A stretch of 64,000 nt of DNA from Alviniconcha marisindica (taxonomy: Eukaryota > Mollusca > Gastropoda > Provannidae), in NCBI GenBank assembly GCA_018857735.1, contig JABMCL010000882.1:162001-226000 (forward strand), given 5' to 3'. Shown piece after piece: positions 47,101 through 55,800 of this stretch (within the stretch, counting starts at the first letter, position 1; each line of letters starts with the position of its first letter). The notes below the pieces were generated by a model. The model had not been told where the DNA came from and did no database searches. It saw only the letters and a list, made by a program, of their open reading frames with translations. The translations under genes and the position numbers were made by a program.

Positions 47101-49167
47101 AACAGAGGAAACCTCGGTTCGGGATAAACCTTCATTGCAACAGAGGAAACTCGGTTTGGGATATAAACCTTCATTGCAACAGATGAGATGCTGTAATGCT
47201 CATCATGGGTGACCACTGACAGTCCTTTTGGGGGGGGGAGGGGGGGGGACAAAAATTGCAGTGCTGGAAAAGCATTGTCTTGAGAGGAAAAACGCTACAA
47301 ACATTCCACCAACAGTCCAGGAACCCACCTTTTCAAAATGTGTGCTATTTGAGGTTATAATGTGTTGTAGGGGAAGGCTACTTCCTTAAAGGATCAGTTT
47401 GGATGGGTGGTGAAAGTGTGATTGCTGGCTCTCATCTGGGAAAGAGTGTTTTTCTCTCTTCTGAAAAACGAGTAATATTTGTTACTTACTCATATTATGG
47501 GTAAGTAACTTGGTGTTTTACACCCAGTCAACCATTATGGTTAAATCAGGGTGAAGCCATTCTAAGAAACAGCTGTTGATATGGAGCCATCATAAGAGAC
47601 AGCAACACCTGCTGATATGAGCCGTTATAAGGCAAAGTCACACCTGTTGATATGAGCCATTATAACTACAAGACAAAGTCACACCTGTTGATATGAGCCA
47701 TTATAACTATAAGGCAAAGTCACACCTGTTGATATGAGCCATTATAACTATAAGACAAAGTCACACCTGTTGATATGAGCCATTATAACTATAAGACAAA
47801 GTCACACCTGTTGATATGAGCCATTATAACTATAAGGCAAAGTCACACCTGTTGATATGAGCCATTATAACTATAAGACAAAGTCACACCTGTTGATATG
47901 AGCCATTATAACTATAAGACAAAGTCACACCTGTTGATATGAGCCATTATAAGAAAAGGCCACACCTGTCACTATGAGCCACTGAAAGACAAAGCCATAC
48001 CATTGTAAATCATAGTTAATAAAAAAAATATATATATATATATATAACAAAATAAAAGTTTTTTTTTTTTAAAGCTACACCTTTCAATATAAGCCATTAA
48101 AAGACAAAGCCACACATGTCAATATAAGCCACTATAAGACAAAAGCCACATCTGTCAACATGAGCCATTATAAGACAAAGCCTCACCTGTCAATACAAGC
48201 CACTGTAAAAGAATAAGACTACACACCTGTCTTGTTGCCTGCCTGGTGTGATGGCCGACTTCTTACTGGGCGTCTTCCCTGTCAGGTATTTACCAGGTGT
48301 CATCTTGGGTGTCTTGCAGTTGCTGCCAGTGCCAGGGGTGACTGCATTCTTGCTGGGGGTTTTCGCACGACTCGGTGTTCGGCAGTTTTTACCAGGAGTC
48401 CTTCCAGTGAAATTCTGTGGCTTCATTGGAGAGGATATGCCTACCGAGAACAAAAAGAAAGAATGCTAATGACAGGTAAACCCGAACTAAACAAAAATAT
48501 AAGTGAATGCCATTAACACCAATTCCAAGCAAAAGCAGACTAGACTCAGGCAATAGGATCAATAAAACAATAATTACAAAACAGAAGGTTAAAATGAAGC
48601 AAAAGATTTAAGTCCTGACTGCCTGAGTGGTTCTTCGTATAAATTTAAGAACACCCAGTCAGTCTAAAAAAACACATTATTATCAAGGTGAAAAGGTTAT
48701 CAAATCACAAAGCAAAGCAATCTGAGGGAAGTTAATGTAGTCAGATTTTCATTTGTGGAGGACAAGACTGGCAGCATTGCTTTGAACTTTTTATCGTCAG
48801 TTCAGTGAAGATGATGGAAGGCCAGAGTGGATACATTATGTGTATTTGACGAAGGCCAGAGTGGATACATTATGTGTATCGAGTGGAATATATATTATGA
48901 ATACGATAGCAACCAAAACTTACACCTGACAAAATAAGCTGAACCACACTATCACATTCACACCACATAATCAAAGGTTTACACTGCAGACCAGATACTA
49001 GGCAGACCACAGTCAACTGAATAAAGAGTAACACCATTGTCAGAGGGGTGTATTCGCAACAGTGTTTCCTGGGCTTTCCTCTGCCACCTTGGCAGGGGGG
49101 CATTCTGCAGAGGGCCGTCCATCCGTGTCACATCTGTTACAGCTTTGGTGAACTGAAACTGCGACAT
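35639..49167 (-). CDS. CDC20: Cell division cycle protein 20 (Fizzy), APC/C activator, complete, 10 coding exons
   Basis: Coactivator of the anaphase-promoting complex: recruits D-box substrates and is held by the spindle checkpoint via MAD2/BUBR1. Exons in transcript order: 49167-49035, 48440-48227, 47015-46825, 43556-43425, 42845-42652, 41850-41756, 41501-41276, 39525-39400, 38428-38311, 35811-35639; all GT-AG and phase-consistent; 533 aa (human 499). Visible motifs: start MSQFQF (human MAQFAF), [12 protein letters not shown]-type repeats with eight TP sites (CDK-type), C-box DRFIPNR (about 115-121), MAD2-binding KILSF (about 168-172), seven-blade WD40 propeller from about 220, including [12 protein letters not shown], and a C-terminal Ile-Arg tail for APC3/CDC27. 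A KEN box and the CRY motif of vertebrate CDC20 are not seen. The exon 1 donor (AATG/GTGTTA) is weak but required by frame and homology. Confidence 0.96.
36115..36365. mobile_element. SINE-like dispersed repeat fragment in CDC20 intron 9
   Basis: The stretch with CTTCAGATGAGACTATAAAC, AAGATCCTGTAGTCCAT and GGATTAAGGAAAC resembles the body of tRNA-derived SINEs I associate with marine molluscs. No clear A and B boxes are seen here, so this is a tentative call from recollection. Confidence 0.35.
36590..38311 (-). repeat. Donor-bearing minisatellite filling the start of CDC20 intron 9
   Basis: About 25 units, mostly about 69 bases, becoming 20-25 base subunits near the exon. On the minus strand the subunit is CACTGATCTCATTG followed by GTAAGTC or GTGAGTC. 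Exon 9 ends GTCACTGACCTCATTG followed by GTAAGTC, the same sequence. Each 69-base unit contains two donor-like sites (CAGTG/GTAAGTC and TTTCRTTG/GTGAGTC), so the intron opens with dozens of decoy 5' splice sites. Confidence 0.93.
39610..39850. repeat. About 18-bp minisatellite in CDC20 intron 7
   Basis: About a dozen units of CCATACCTACCTGTGACT. On the minus strand each reads AGTCACAG followed by GTAGGTATGG, a near-consensus 5' splice site. The nearby exon 8 ends CAGTCACAG/GTGTGC, but the array lies on the other side of that exon, so derivation is uncertain. Confidence 0.9.
39990..40745. repeat. 42-bp minisatellite in CDC20 intron 7, open on both strands
   Basis: About 18 units of TTCCTCTGCCGCARGTCCCT, GTTTATTATCTGTGTTACTA. 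Because 42 is a multiple of 3 and the unit lacks stops in most frames, frames of 319 and 296 codons (plus) and 310 codons (minus, 14-residue [14 protein letters not shown] repeat) run through it. Intronic position and absence of splice logic argue against coding. Confidence 0.95.
40948..41226. mobile_element. Foldback MITE-like element, copy A (CDC20 intron 7)
   Basis: Long inverted arms: AATCAACACACAAGGGA at 40948 and, inverted, CTCCCTTGTGTGTTGATT ending at 41188, with matching AACAAAGACCTGAG / CTCAGGTCTTTGTTGTTG inner arms. A 3' tail, GAGCGCTCTGGGCCTCG then CTGTTTCAGATCA, is shared with the copy at 55300-55545, so the mobile unit includes it. The element ends about 50 bases from the exon 7 donor. 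Confidence 0.82.
41866..42115 (+). mobile_element. tRNA-derived SINE-like element next to CDC20 exon 6
   Basis: An A-box-like CAGCTTAGTGGTCAGAGC at about 41877 and a B-box-like GGTTCACATCCC at about 41917 are spaced as in tRNA genes, followed by an unrelated body with GCATGTAAAAGATCCCAG. It lies antisense to CDC20 and starts only about 15 bases before the exon 6 acceptor. Confidence 0.7.
42878..43040. repeat. TG/TGCA microsatellite in CDC20 intron 4
   Basis: Interrupted (TG)n and TGCA/TGCG tracts on the plus strand, i.e. CA-rich in the CDC20 pre-mRNA, starting about 33 bases upstream of the exon 5 acceptor. Confidence 0.9.
43556..44285 (-). repeat. CA-linked tandem copies of the CDC20 exon 4 acceptor and exon start
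   Basis: About ten copies of GTTCAGMTCAGCCCARCAAC followed by STGAAWGTGCTGTA (minus strand), separated by (TG)n tracts of 10-70 bases. This is the real exon 4 start: acceptor TTCAG, then the codons for QPSNLNVLY. The copy ending at about 44180 matches the real exon start at all but one of about 35 positions. Copies keep the frame well enough to read [10 protein letters not shown]. Confidence 0.93.
44290..45840. other. Remainder of CDC20 intron 3
   Basis: AT-rich sequence without an identifiable gene or complete mobile element. A motif ACATTACGATTTCAACA at about 45599 and several short AACGTT(C/A)A motifs (44692, 45392, 45428, 45810, 45983) recur but I cannot assign them. Confidence 0.4.
45844..46443 (-). 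CDS. Candidate small gene nested in CDC20 intron 3 (unidentified)
   Basis: A 31-codon segment at 46443-46351 ([20 protein letters not shown], then [11 protein letters not shown]) ends exactly at a consensus G/GTGAGT donor. A second segment at 45882-45844 ([13 protein letters not shown]) lies between a TTTTAG acceptor and a G/GTGTGT donor; both are phase 0 and would join in frame. A third possible exon begins after TTTTGTCCTAG at about 45219. ACTTCCGG, an ETS-type promoter motif, is at about 45917-45924. I recognise no family, and the pieces could be chance or part of a non-coding transcript. Confidence 0.2.
46560..46665. repeat. AT and TG/TGCA microsatellites in CDC20 intron 3
   Basis: A TA run at about 46576-46592 is followed by TGTG and TGCATG tracts to 46665. 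A similar CATATATATA junction to GTGTG is found at about 44310-44335 in opposite orientation, with a shared TTTTGGCAC(T)AAGTCATATA flank, suggesting a dispersed repeat. Confidence 0.7.
47015..47190 (-). repeat. 38-bp minisatellite built from the CDC20 exon 3 acceptor
   Basis: Four to five units. On the minus strand: TTTCCTCTGTTGCAATGAAG followed by GTTTATCCCRAACCGAG. Exon 3 begins at the same AATGAAG/GTTTATCCCGAACCGAG. Every unit therefore carries the acceptor and the first 15 or so exon bases, including the FIPN codons of the C-box. Confidence 0.92.
47495..47560. repeat. Dispersed repeat sharing GTAAGTAACTTGGTGTTTTA with 59370
   Basis: GTAAGTAACTTGGTGTTTTA followed by CRCCCAGTCAACCA occurs here and at 59371-59412, in the same orientation. 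This is probably the head of a SINE-like family. No body could be delimited. Confidence 0.65.
47570..48227 (-). repeat. 41-bp minisatellite built from the CDC20 exon 2 donor
   Basis: About 14 units. On the minus strand: TTGACAG or TCAACAG followed by GTGTGACTTTGTCTTATA, then an ATAATGGCTCATA segment. Exon 2 ends CAAGACAG/GTGTGTAGTCTTATTC, the first unit. Exon-proximal copies are diverged; the block at 47640-47950 is nearly uniform (41-base period). Confidence 0.9.
48810..48885. repeat. Two-copy 33-bp duplication in CDC20 intron 1
   Basis: GAAGGCCAGAGTGGATACAT followed by TATGTGTAT occurs twice in tandem at about 48818 and 48852. Confidence 0.8.
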
Positions 49168-49206
49168 CTTCTTTGTCTTTCTCCAATACCATCAGTTTCT
49201 CTGAAT
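49165..49206 (-). promoter_or_regulatory. CDC20 5' UTR segment with probable upstream intron and overlapping uORF
   Basis: A good acceptor (TTTGATCCACAG/ATTCAG) ends at 49207, 39 bases before the start codon, so a non-coding first exon further upstream is likely. An upstream ATG at 49192-49190 is out of frame with the main start (25 bases apart) and opens a 49-codon frame that overlaps the CDC20 coding region and ends in exon 1. If that ATG is in the mRNA it could lower CDC20 translation. The main start is chosen because MSQFQF aligns with human MAQFAF. Confidence 0.5.
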
Positions 49207-49589
49207 CTGTGGATCAAATCAAAGGATTGTAATTAATGCCTCAGTAGTATTTGGTCATATTCAGTTTGACACATGGATTGAAATCAAAAAGAGCTGCAGA
49301 ATAATTAAGTTAATCTTTCCTACCATCCCAGCTGACAGCAAAAATGAACAAAGGTGGTTAACATAATAGCATTTGATAGTGGTCACATTGAAGAATTGAC
49401 AACAGGAAATACCCCCACCCCCCCCCCCCCACACACACCACCACACCTCTTTCCTCTCCTAATCAGTGTGGTTGTTGTATGGAACAACCTCCCAGAGGAA
49501 ACTGCAAGTGTTCCCATTCTTGAACTGTTCCAGTCAATGTGTCATACTTTTTTGTCACTCTCCACTCCCCCTCACCACAATAGCGACAT

Positions 49590-49970
49590 CTAGAATATTT
49601 GCAGTGATGAACCATAAAGTCAGAGACACTTAGAATATTTGCTGTGATGAACCATAAAGTCAGTGAGACCTAGAGTATTTGCAGTGATGAACCATAAAGT
49701 CAGTGACACCTAGGATATTTGCAGCGATGAACCATAAAGTCAGTGAGACCTCTAATATTTGCAGTGATGAACCATAATGTCAGTGAGACCTAAAGTATCT
49801 GCAGTGATGAACCATAAAGTCAGTGAGACCTAGAATATTTGCAGTGATGAACCATAAAGTCAGTGAGACCTAGACTCTAGAGTATTTGTAGTGATGTGAT
49901 AAACCATAAAGTCAGTGAGACCTAGAGTATTTGCAGTGATGAACCATAAAGTCAGTCAGTCAAAAGCAAA
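49590..49970. repeat. 40-bp minisatellite between CDC20 and ATP6AP2
   Basis: About nine units of GTGATGAACCATAAAGTCAG, TGAGACCTAGAATATTTGCA. On the CDC20 strand each unit includes CTAG/GTCTCACT. No adjoining exon is known, but it could border an unseen CDC20 5' UTR exon. Confidence 0.92.
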
Positions 49971-50669
49971 AGCAGGCAAAGAATAACATTTCCAGTTGGT
50001 GATGAATTCACTGTGCTCATGGCTGGCAGTATTATAACTCAATGGCATTAACTTTGTCAGATTCACTTTACATGTTCAAAAAATACTTTCTTCTTCTTCT
50101 GTTGGTCAATATTCTGAGAAATCTGACCATTATCATCATTTTTGAAGGTCTGCACAGTAGGGGAAAAAAAGGTGTGTGTGAGGAAAGGTGGGCAGGGAGG
50201 GGGGGAGGGTGGAGCTGGAGGTGGGGGTCTGTACAGTGTACTGTAACTGTGGGTATGATGACACCCTCAAAATGAAGGTGCCCTGGGAGGAAGACTGTAC
50301 TATTTCTGGAGAAAGCTCACTCCAGTCTCTGACTGTGCCTGGAAAGAATGTGTTGTTTTCATAGTTAGTGCTGCAGCAGAAACGTTACTGCAGGCTGTGT
50401 GGTGGCTTTAACTGTTTTCTTTCCCTGCCTTTGGTCTCAGGTTTTTCTTTGGAAAACAATGTCCATTTACAATTAATGTTATTCACTTATTGCTCCCCTG
50501 ACTAGAAAAAATAAAAATATAAAAATCTGTCTCATTTTCGGAAGAGCTATGATTTTTAACAAGTGGGTACGTAGCTAACAGCTGTTCTAATACTTAACAC
50601 TGCCACCCATCCTGAAAAATGCAGACAAGAGACCGTGTACATTTTCTTTTCTTCTTTTTTCTTTTTGGC

Positions 50670-50697
50670 GGGGGGGGGGGGGGGGGGGGGGGGGGGG
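50670..50697 (+). repeat. 28-base poly(G) run
   Basis: Uninterrupted G tract at 50670-50697 preceded by a long CT-rich stretch. Comparable runs are at 16334-16351, 16499-16520 (poly C), 19296-19317 and 22009-22033 (poly G). Confidence 0.95.
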
Positions 50698-51700
50698 TGA
50701 CTGGGTTAAACCGCGGATGTATTTCACTGTTACACTAGAATAAAACAAAATGGCATGCTGTTTTCTTTTACATTAAATGTATTCTTTTCCGAGAATGCAG
50801 TACGAAACGACCGTCATTGTCTGATAACAGTTTTGGCGACTGTCAGTGTCAGTCTGTGAGCACATTCACGGCATTCACCACCAAGCGCGCTGTTACAGCT
50901 ATAACACCTATCGAAAACAGCCATGAAATGTTAAGTTTCAGCTCTAATTGGCATCCTAATCAATTAGCATATTTTCATACAGCTCTCAGTTTCCAGCAAA
51001 TACCCATACGCACCAGTTTTGCCATGCACAACTTTTGAAGCGTGTTTACGTCGACCGCCGTATATGACAAGGGACATAACTCTAAGATAACGTGGCTTAG
51101 TGTAGCTCATTGTGGTGTAACCTATACGATTCTTGGTTGAGGTGCAAAACAATTAAGCCAGTGTCTTCTTTTTCTTCTTCTTTTTCTTCCAACCGGCTTC
51201 AGAAACTTGCATTAGCTCACACTGATGACATAAGGGAATGTACGTGGAGAATGAATGAGATGAACTAAAATTAATTAAATGGCATGATCGAAAGAGTTAA
51301 TTATTCCTTGTTGCAAACCGCTGAAGAACTGAGGGGAAAAAAAACCTGCAGTATTCTTTTCATGTCTGAGGACTAGGTCAGCCCGGCTAACGAAGTGATC
51401 CCTGGGGCTGAGCCCCGATGTCATTAAAAAATAAAATTAAAATAACGGCCAGAGTTAAGGGGATCAATTTAATAATCATTGCTGTTTTTGTGCAGTAATA
51501 TCTGCACCAAATTCTAAGAACTCGCTTCTGTAAAAGGCGAGATGGCGCACATCTTTTACCACAGACATAAAATGATTATTCTATTCTACTATGTCTGTGA
51601 TCTTTTACTTTATAGCACACAATAACAAGAGAGCAGACGACGTAGGGGAAGTTACTGAGCTGTCGAATTGTGTCCCCCATAAGTCACATGATTCGTCATA

Positions 51701-52839
51701 ATGAAAATGGCGTTTACGGCTTCGATCCTGACAGCCGTCCTGTGTGGTAAGATTTGTTTTTTGTCTACCATGTAACTTGTTGTTACTCTGGTTAACCGAA
51801 GCTGTTCATGATGCCATCTTCGTTTAACAGATAATGTTTCCATACGGAAAATAATTGTTGACAGGAATTTTGTGTACACTGGTCACTGCTTTATCCGTCA
51901 CTGTATTTTGATCACTCGTGATTATCTGCAGACAGATTTATTTCTAAAGTACACAGCCTTTAGAAGCAACATATTATTACGATACTGGTGATTTCGTCAA
52001 TTAGTGGGGATCGATTTAATGAAAGATTGACTCGAGGTGGAGAGTTAAGTAGAAGATTAAATTTCGTTTCGCCGAAGCAGGGGACCGTCGACAGAGCAGA
52101 CGGATGACGACCGGCAGTGAGGGAAAGGTTAATTTGGTACTGTATCATTAATAAATTTATGGGGGTTGGACAGAAGATGGAAATGGGCTTTTCGGAGCTC
52201 TCTTTCAAGTCATATTTACAGTTCTAATTGAAATACTGACAAGATAAGAAATTAATCCTATTCTATTTTGTATATTAATTATTATATATATATCTCAATT
52301 CTTATTTTCATTTGAGTTTTGACCACTTGAGCACTGTCACTGACTACAGACTCGGGAGACGACTGAAGCTTGGCATTGTCTTACTCTATATCGCTGATGG
52401 CTACAACCGTACAAGTACCTGAAGTATAACATTATCTCACAAGGTTCCATGAGAATGATACTGAGACAGTGAGAAATAAAAAATGGTTAATCTGCTTTCA
52501 CTTCTTGGACTGAGAGGCCAATTAACACAGTACTTTAACCTTTGACAAAGACAGTAGTGTTTTTTTGCATTTGTGATTTTGTGTGTGTTGTTGTTGGATT
52601 TTTCTTTGTTTGTTTGGGTTTTTTGTTTATTTATTTATTTGTTCGCTTGTTTTCTGTTGTTTTTGTTTTTAACACGTGGTCTCTTAGTCTTACAAGTCTG
52701 TGAGTAGTTATCAAAAATTCAGTTACAGTGTCAGCCTACAGTAGGAATAGGATACAGTTCCTGTGGATCAGTGTCTTGCTTTTTCCTTGCATGTGACTTT
52801 GAGGATTATATGGGGGAATGTTTGATGAACTATTTCCTC

Positions 52840-52887
<48 letters not shown>

Positions 52888-55800
52888 TTTTTGTTTTGTT
52901 GTTCACTTGTTGTTGTTTGGGTTTTCTTCTTCTTCTTTTTCTTCTTAAAGTTATTTTTATATGGACATCGGCATGTACACACCAACTGACCTCTTGCTCT
53001 CAGCCAGATACTGAGATAGCTATGCCCCTTAGAGTTAGACCAGAGGAGTAAACAATGTAATATGTGTTCAAACTTGTAGTTGTACTTTGAAGTGCAAAGA
53101 CCCAAGGCGCTTGATCATTGTTTTTAAAAACAGCATGGATGCTTTCTCTGTTTACATTACATTTACAATACTTGATCAGCCCACGGGCTTGTGTACAGAG
53201 ATGTTTGTACACAGGCTATGATTAGCTAACGGCAAGTAAAACACACCTCAGACATGTCAGTCAGAGGCCAGTTACACTCTTTTTAGTCCAAGGATCTGTC
53301 CACAGCAGCATGGCAAACTGACACAGCTGACCAAGCGTGTAGAACCCTAATGAGCTCTGCATGAATACTGTGACTGTGAGCTCAGTTCCACTGTGACTGT
53401 ATAAATATCTGTCAAATGTTTGCAGGTCTGGCGACAGGCAGATTGGCCCAGCCAAATGGTCAAGTGTGTGAAACCCTAATGAGTTCTGTGTGAATATTGC
53501 AACTGTGAGTTCAGTTCTACTGTGACTGTGTAGATATCTGTTTGCAGGTCTGGTGACAGGCAAATTGGCCCAGCAAATTGGCCACATGTGTGGAACCCTA
53601 ATGAATTCTGCATGAATACTGTGATTATGAGCTCAGTTCCACTGTGACTATATATAATATAGAGAGAGATCTTCCATCCGTTTGCCAGTCTGGTGACATG
53701 TGCCTTGGCTCAGCAAACTGGCCAAGTGTGTGGAACCCTAATGAGCTCTGCATGAATACTGTGATTGTGATCCCAGTTCCACTGAAACTGTATAGATCTG
53801 TCATGTGATTGCAGGTCTGGTGACGGGCAGCTTGGCCCAGCAGCTGATCCTGACCCACGCTCCATCCTACGTTTCCATTCAGCAGCAGTCCAAGCCGCTC
53901 TCTGCCAGTGATGTTCCAAACGTTATCAGTAACACCTTAGGCTTGTCAGACTCTCAGGTTTGTTTGTTTTTCTCAACCCTCCTGGCTGTTTGTATAAATT
54001 TCCACATTTTCTGTTACTACTACACAACCACAGTGCTAGGGTTTACTTCTTTGGGTGACATGGGTCATTCTCCGAAGCTGTGTACCAAATTGTGACATTC
54101 GTTGCCAAAATCCAAAATGGCTGACAACCTTTTTCCACTTCGCTTCAACAGTTTCTGGGCAAAACCAGCGGGCTATCAGAATGGATTAAGCAATGTGGCA
54201 TGTTTAAATTACAAACACAAAGAAAAGTGGACCCAAAAATTAATAAATCAACCGCAGAAAGCAGCATACAGATGCATAAACCTAAGTTCATTCAACAGAG
54301 TGTGATGCACCACATTTCCACCAGATCACCCATGTCACATGTGGTTATGAACAGGCCCAGCAAACTAAGTCACTCCTTACACCCACAACAAAGCACGTGG
54401 TCAACTGAGGCATGTATAAAGGCCTTCTGCCGATGCATGCACTCTGATATGACAAAAAAGACTTCTGTGTCATGTTTCACTTGACTTTTCAGAAATTCAG
54501 GAATTAAAAATTGATACAGCACACCCAAAACCAGAAACCCTGGAAATAACTTTGAGTCATAAATATTAATATGTAACTTAATATTTGGAGTTCTGGTTTG
54601 GACTGTTAATGCTGTGCCTATTCTAGTGTCCAAATGTTTACAAAAGTACCTGTGAAAAAAACATTTCATTGTCAGTAACTTGAGTGACTATAATTCTTTG
54701 TCATTACAATACAACTGTATTTTCTCTGTGTAGAGAAATTTCCATCTGGTTTGTCATCTACGTAAAGCATTAAATACATTTTACAATAAAGCATTCAACA
54801 ATTGAATAAAATTGTGCATTCCATTGGTAAGTTTTGTTTAGTGTCTCATGGTTTAAAAAAATACACACATGAACTGTGCCTCTGCTGTAAATGTACCGCT
54901 GTCACTTGTTAAGTGGTTTATCTGATTCTTGAAGCTTTTCATGTCCAGTACTAAAAGTTATGCTGTATCACTGTCTTTATAATCATAATAATAGTGATCA
55001 TTTTTATAGTGCCATATCTCACTGACAAGGGTGAGCACTCTGCTCTTTACAAGATCAGCCTCACCTTGCTTTCTCATCCGTTTCCCCTCCAGAAGTCGTC
55101 ATGGCCAGGTATGATGTGCGGGTCCATGTTCAAGCGCCCAAAGGCCAATGTTCTGCTGACTGTGGTCACACCCAAGTCATCGGTGAACCACATCAAGCCT
55201 GAAAGCAAGGCTTCTTTCCCTGTGGATGTGGTAAGTGGTACTGCTGTCCTGTCCTCAGTCTGACTTATCCCTGTTAACCGCAAAAAGACCTGTTAGAAGA
55301 ATCAACACTCAAGGGAGTTAACTAGCGCTCAAAATACATAACACAGGTACAACATCCTTTCTTGAGGATGTACCTCTGGTGGAGTTTATGTACCTTATAA
55401 TGTTGTATTTACACACATGCCAGCTGAGAGTTACAGTAGGTGACTCGGGTCTTTGTTGTTGTACTCATGTATTTCGAGCACTAATTAACTCCCTTGTGTG
55501 TTGATTCTGCACAAGCGCTCTGGGCCTCGGTCTGTTTCAGATCAGTGTTAGAAGAGCCTGTCGTTCCTGTTGTGTCTTGCACCCAGTGCCATCCCACCAT
55601 GCAGACTACAGGAAATTCTCCCTTTTTCCCCCAACACAGTCAAGGATTGGAATGACCTCAATGAGGATGTGGGTGCTGCACCCACCCTTGAGTCTTTCTG
55701 ATCACATCTCCAAAAATCAGTACCCACAAGAGGGCCCCACCGTGTTGGTAATGGCTAGGGCTGTGCCAGTTCGAGTTCACCCCCCGGTGACCACAATGGT

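Larger units (their letters stand above)
46825..49167 (-). other. CDC20: CDC20 exons 1-3: N-terminal regulatory region
   Basis: Exon 1 ends inside a Gly codon after LLRIHPSDN. Exon 2 is a low-complexity Thr-Pro-Gly-Lys region (KTPSK, MTPGK, ITPGR). The C-box is split by intron 2 between Arg116 (AG/G) and FIPNR. Exon 3 continues [20 protein letters not shown]; at the place where human CDC20 has SKENQ this protein has an acidic run. The MAD2-interacting KIL motif follows. The exon 3 donor is A/GTGAGT at 46825. Confidence 0.92.
49207..51700. promoter_or_regulatory. Intergenic region between divergent CDC20 and ATP6AP2
   Basis: The genes start 2.5 kb apart in opposite directions. The region holds a 40-bp minisatellite (49590-49970), a G-rich stretch at 50185-50230 and a 28-base poly(G) run at 50670-50697. 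The part nearest ATP6AP2 contains GTCACATGAT (51692 area), an E-box variant resembling the TFEB/CLEAR site of lysosomal genes, within 10 bases of the ATG; this is only suggestive. No gene is seen. Confidence 0.45.
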
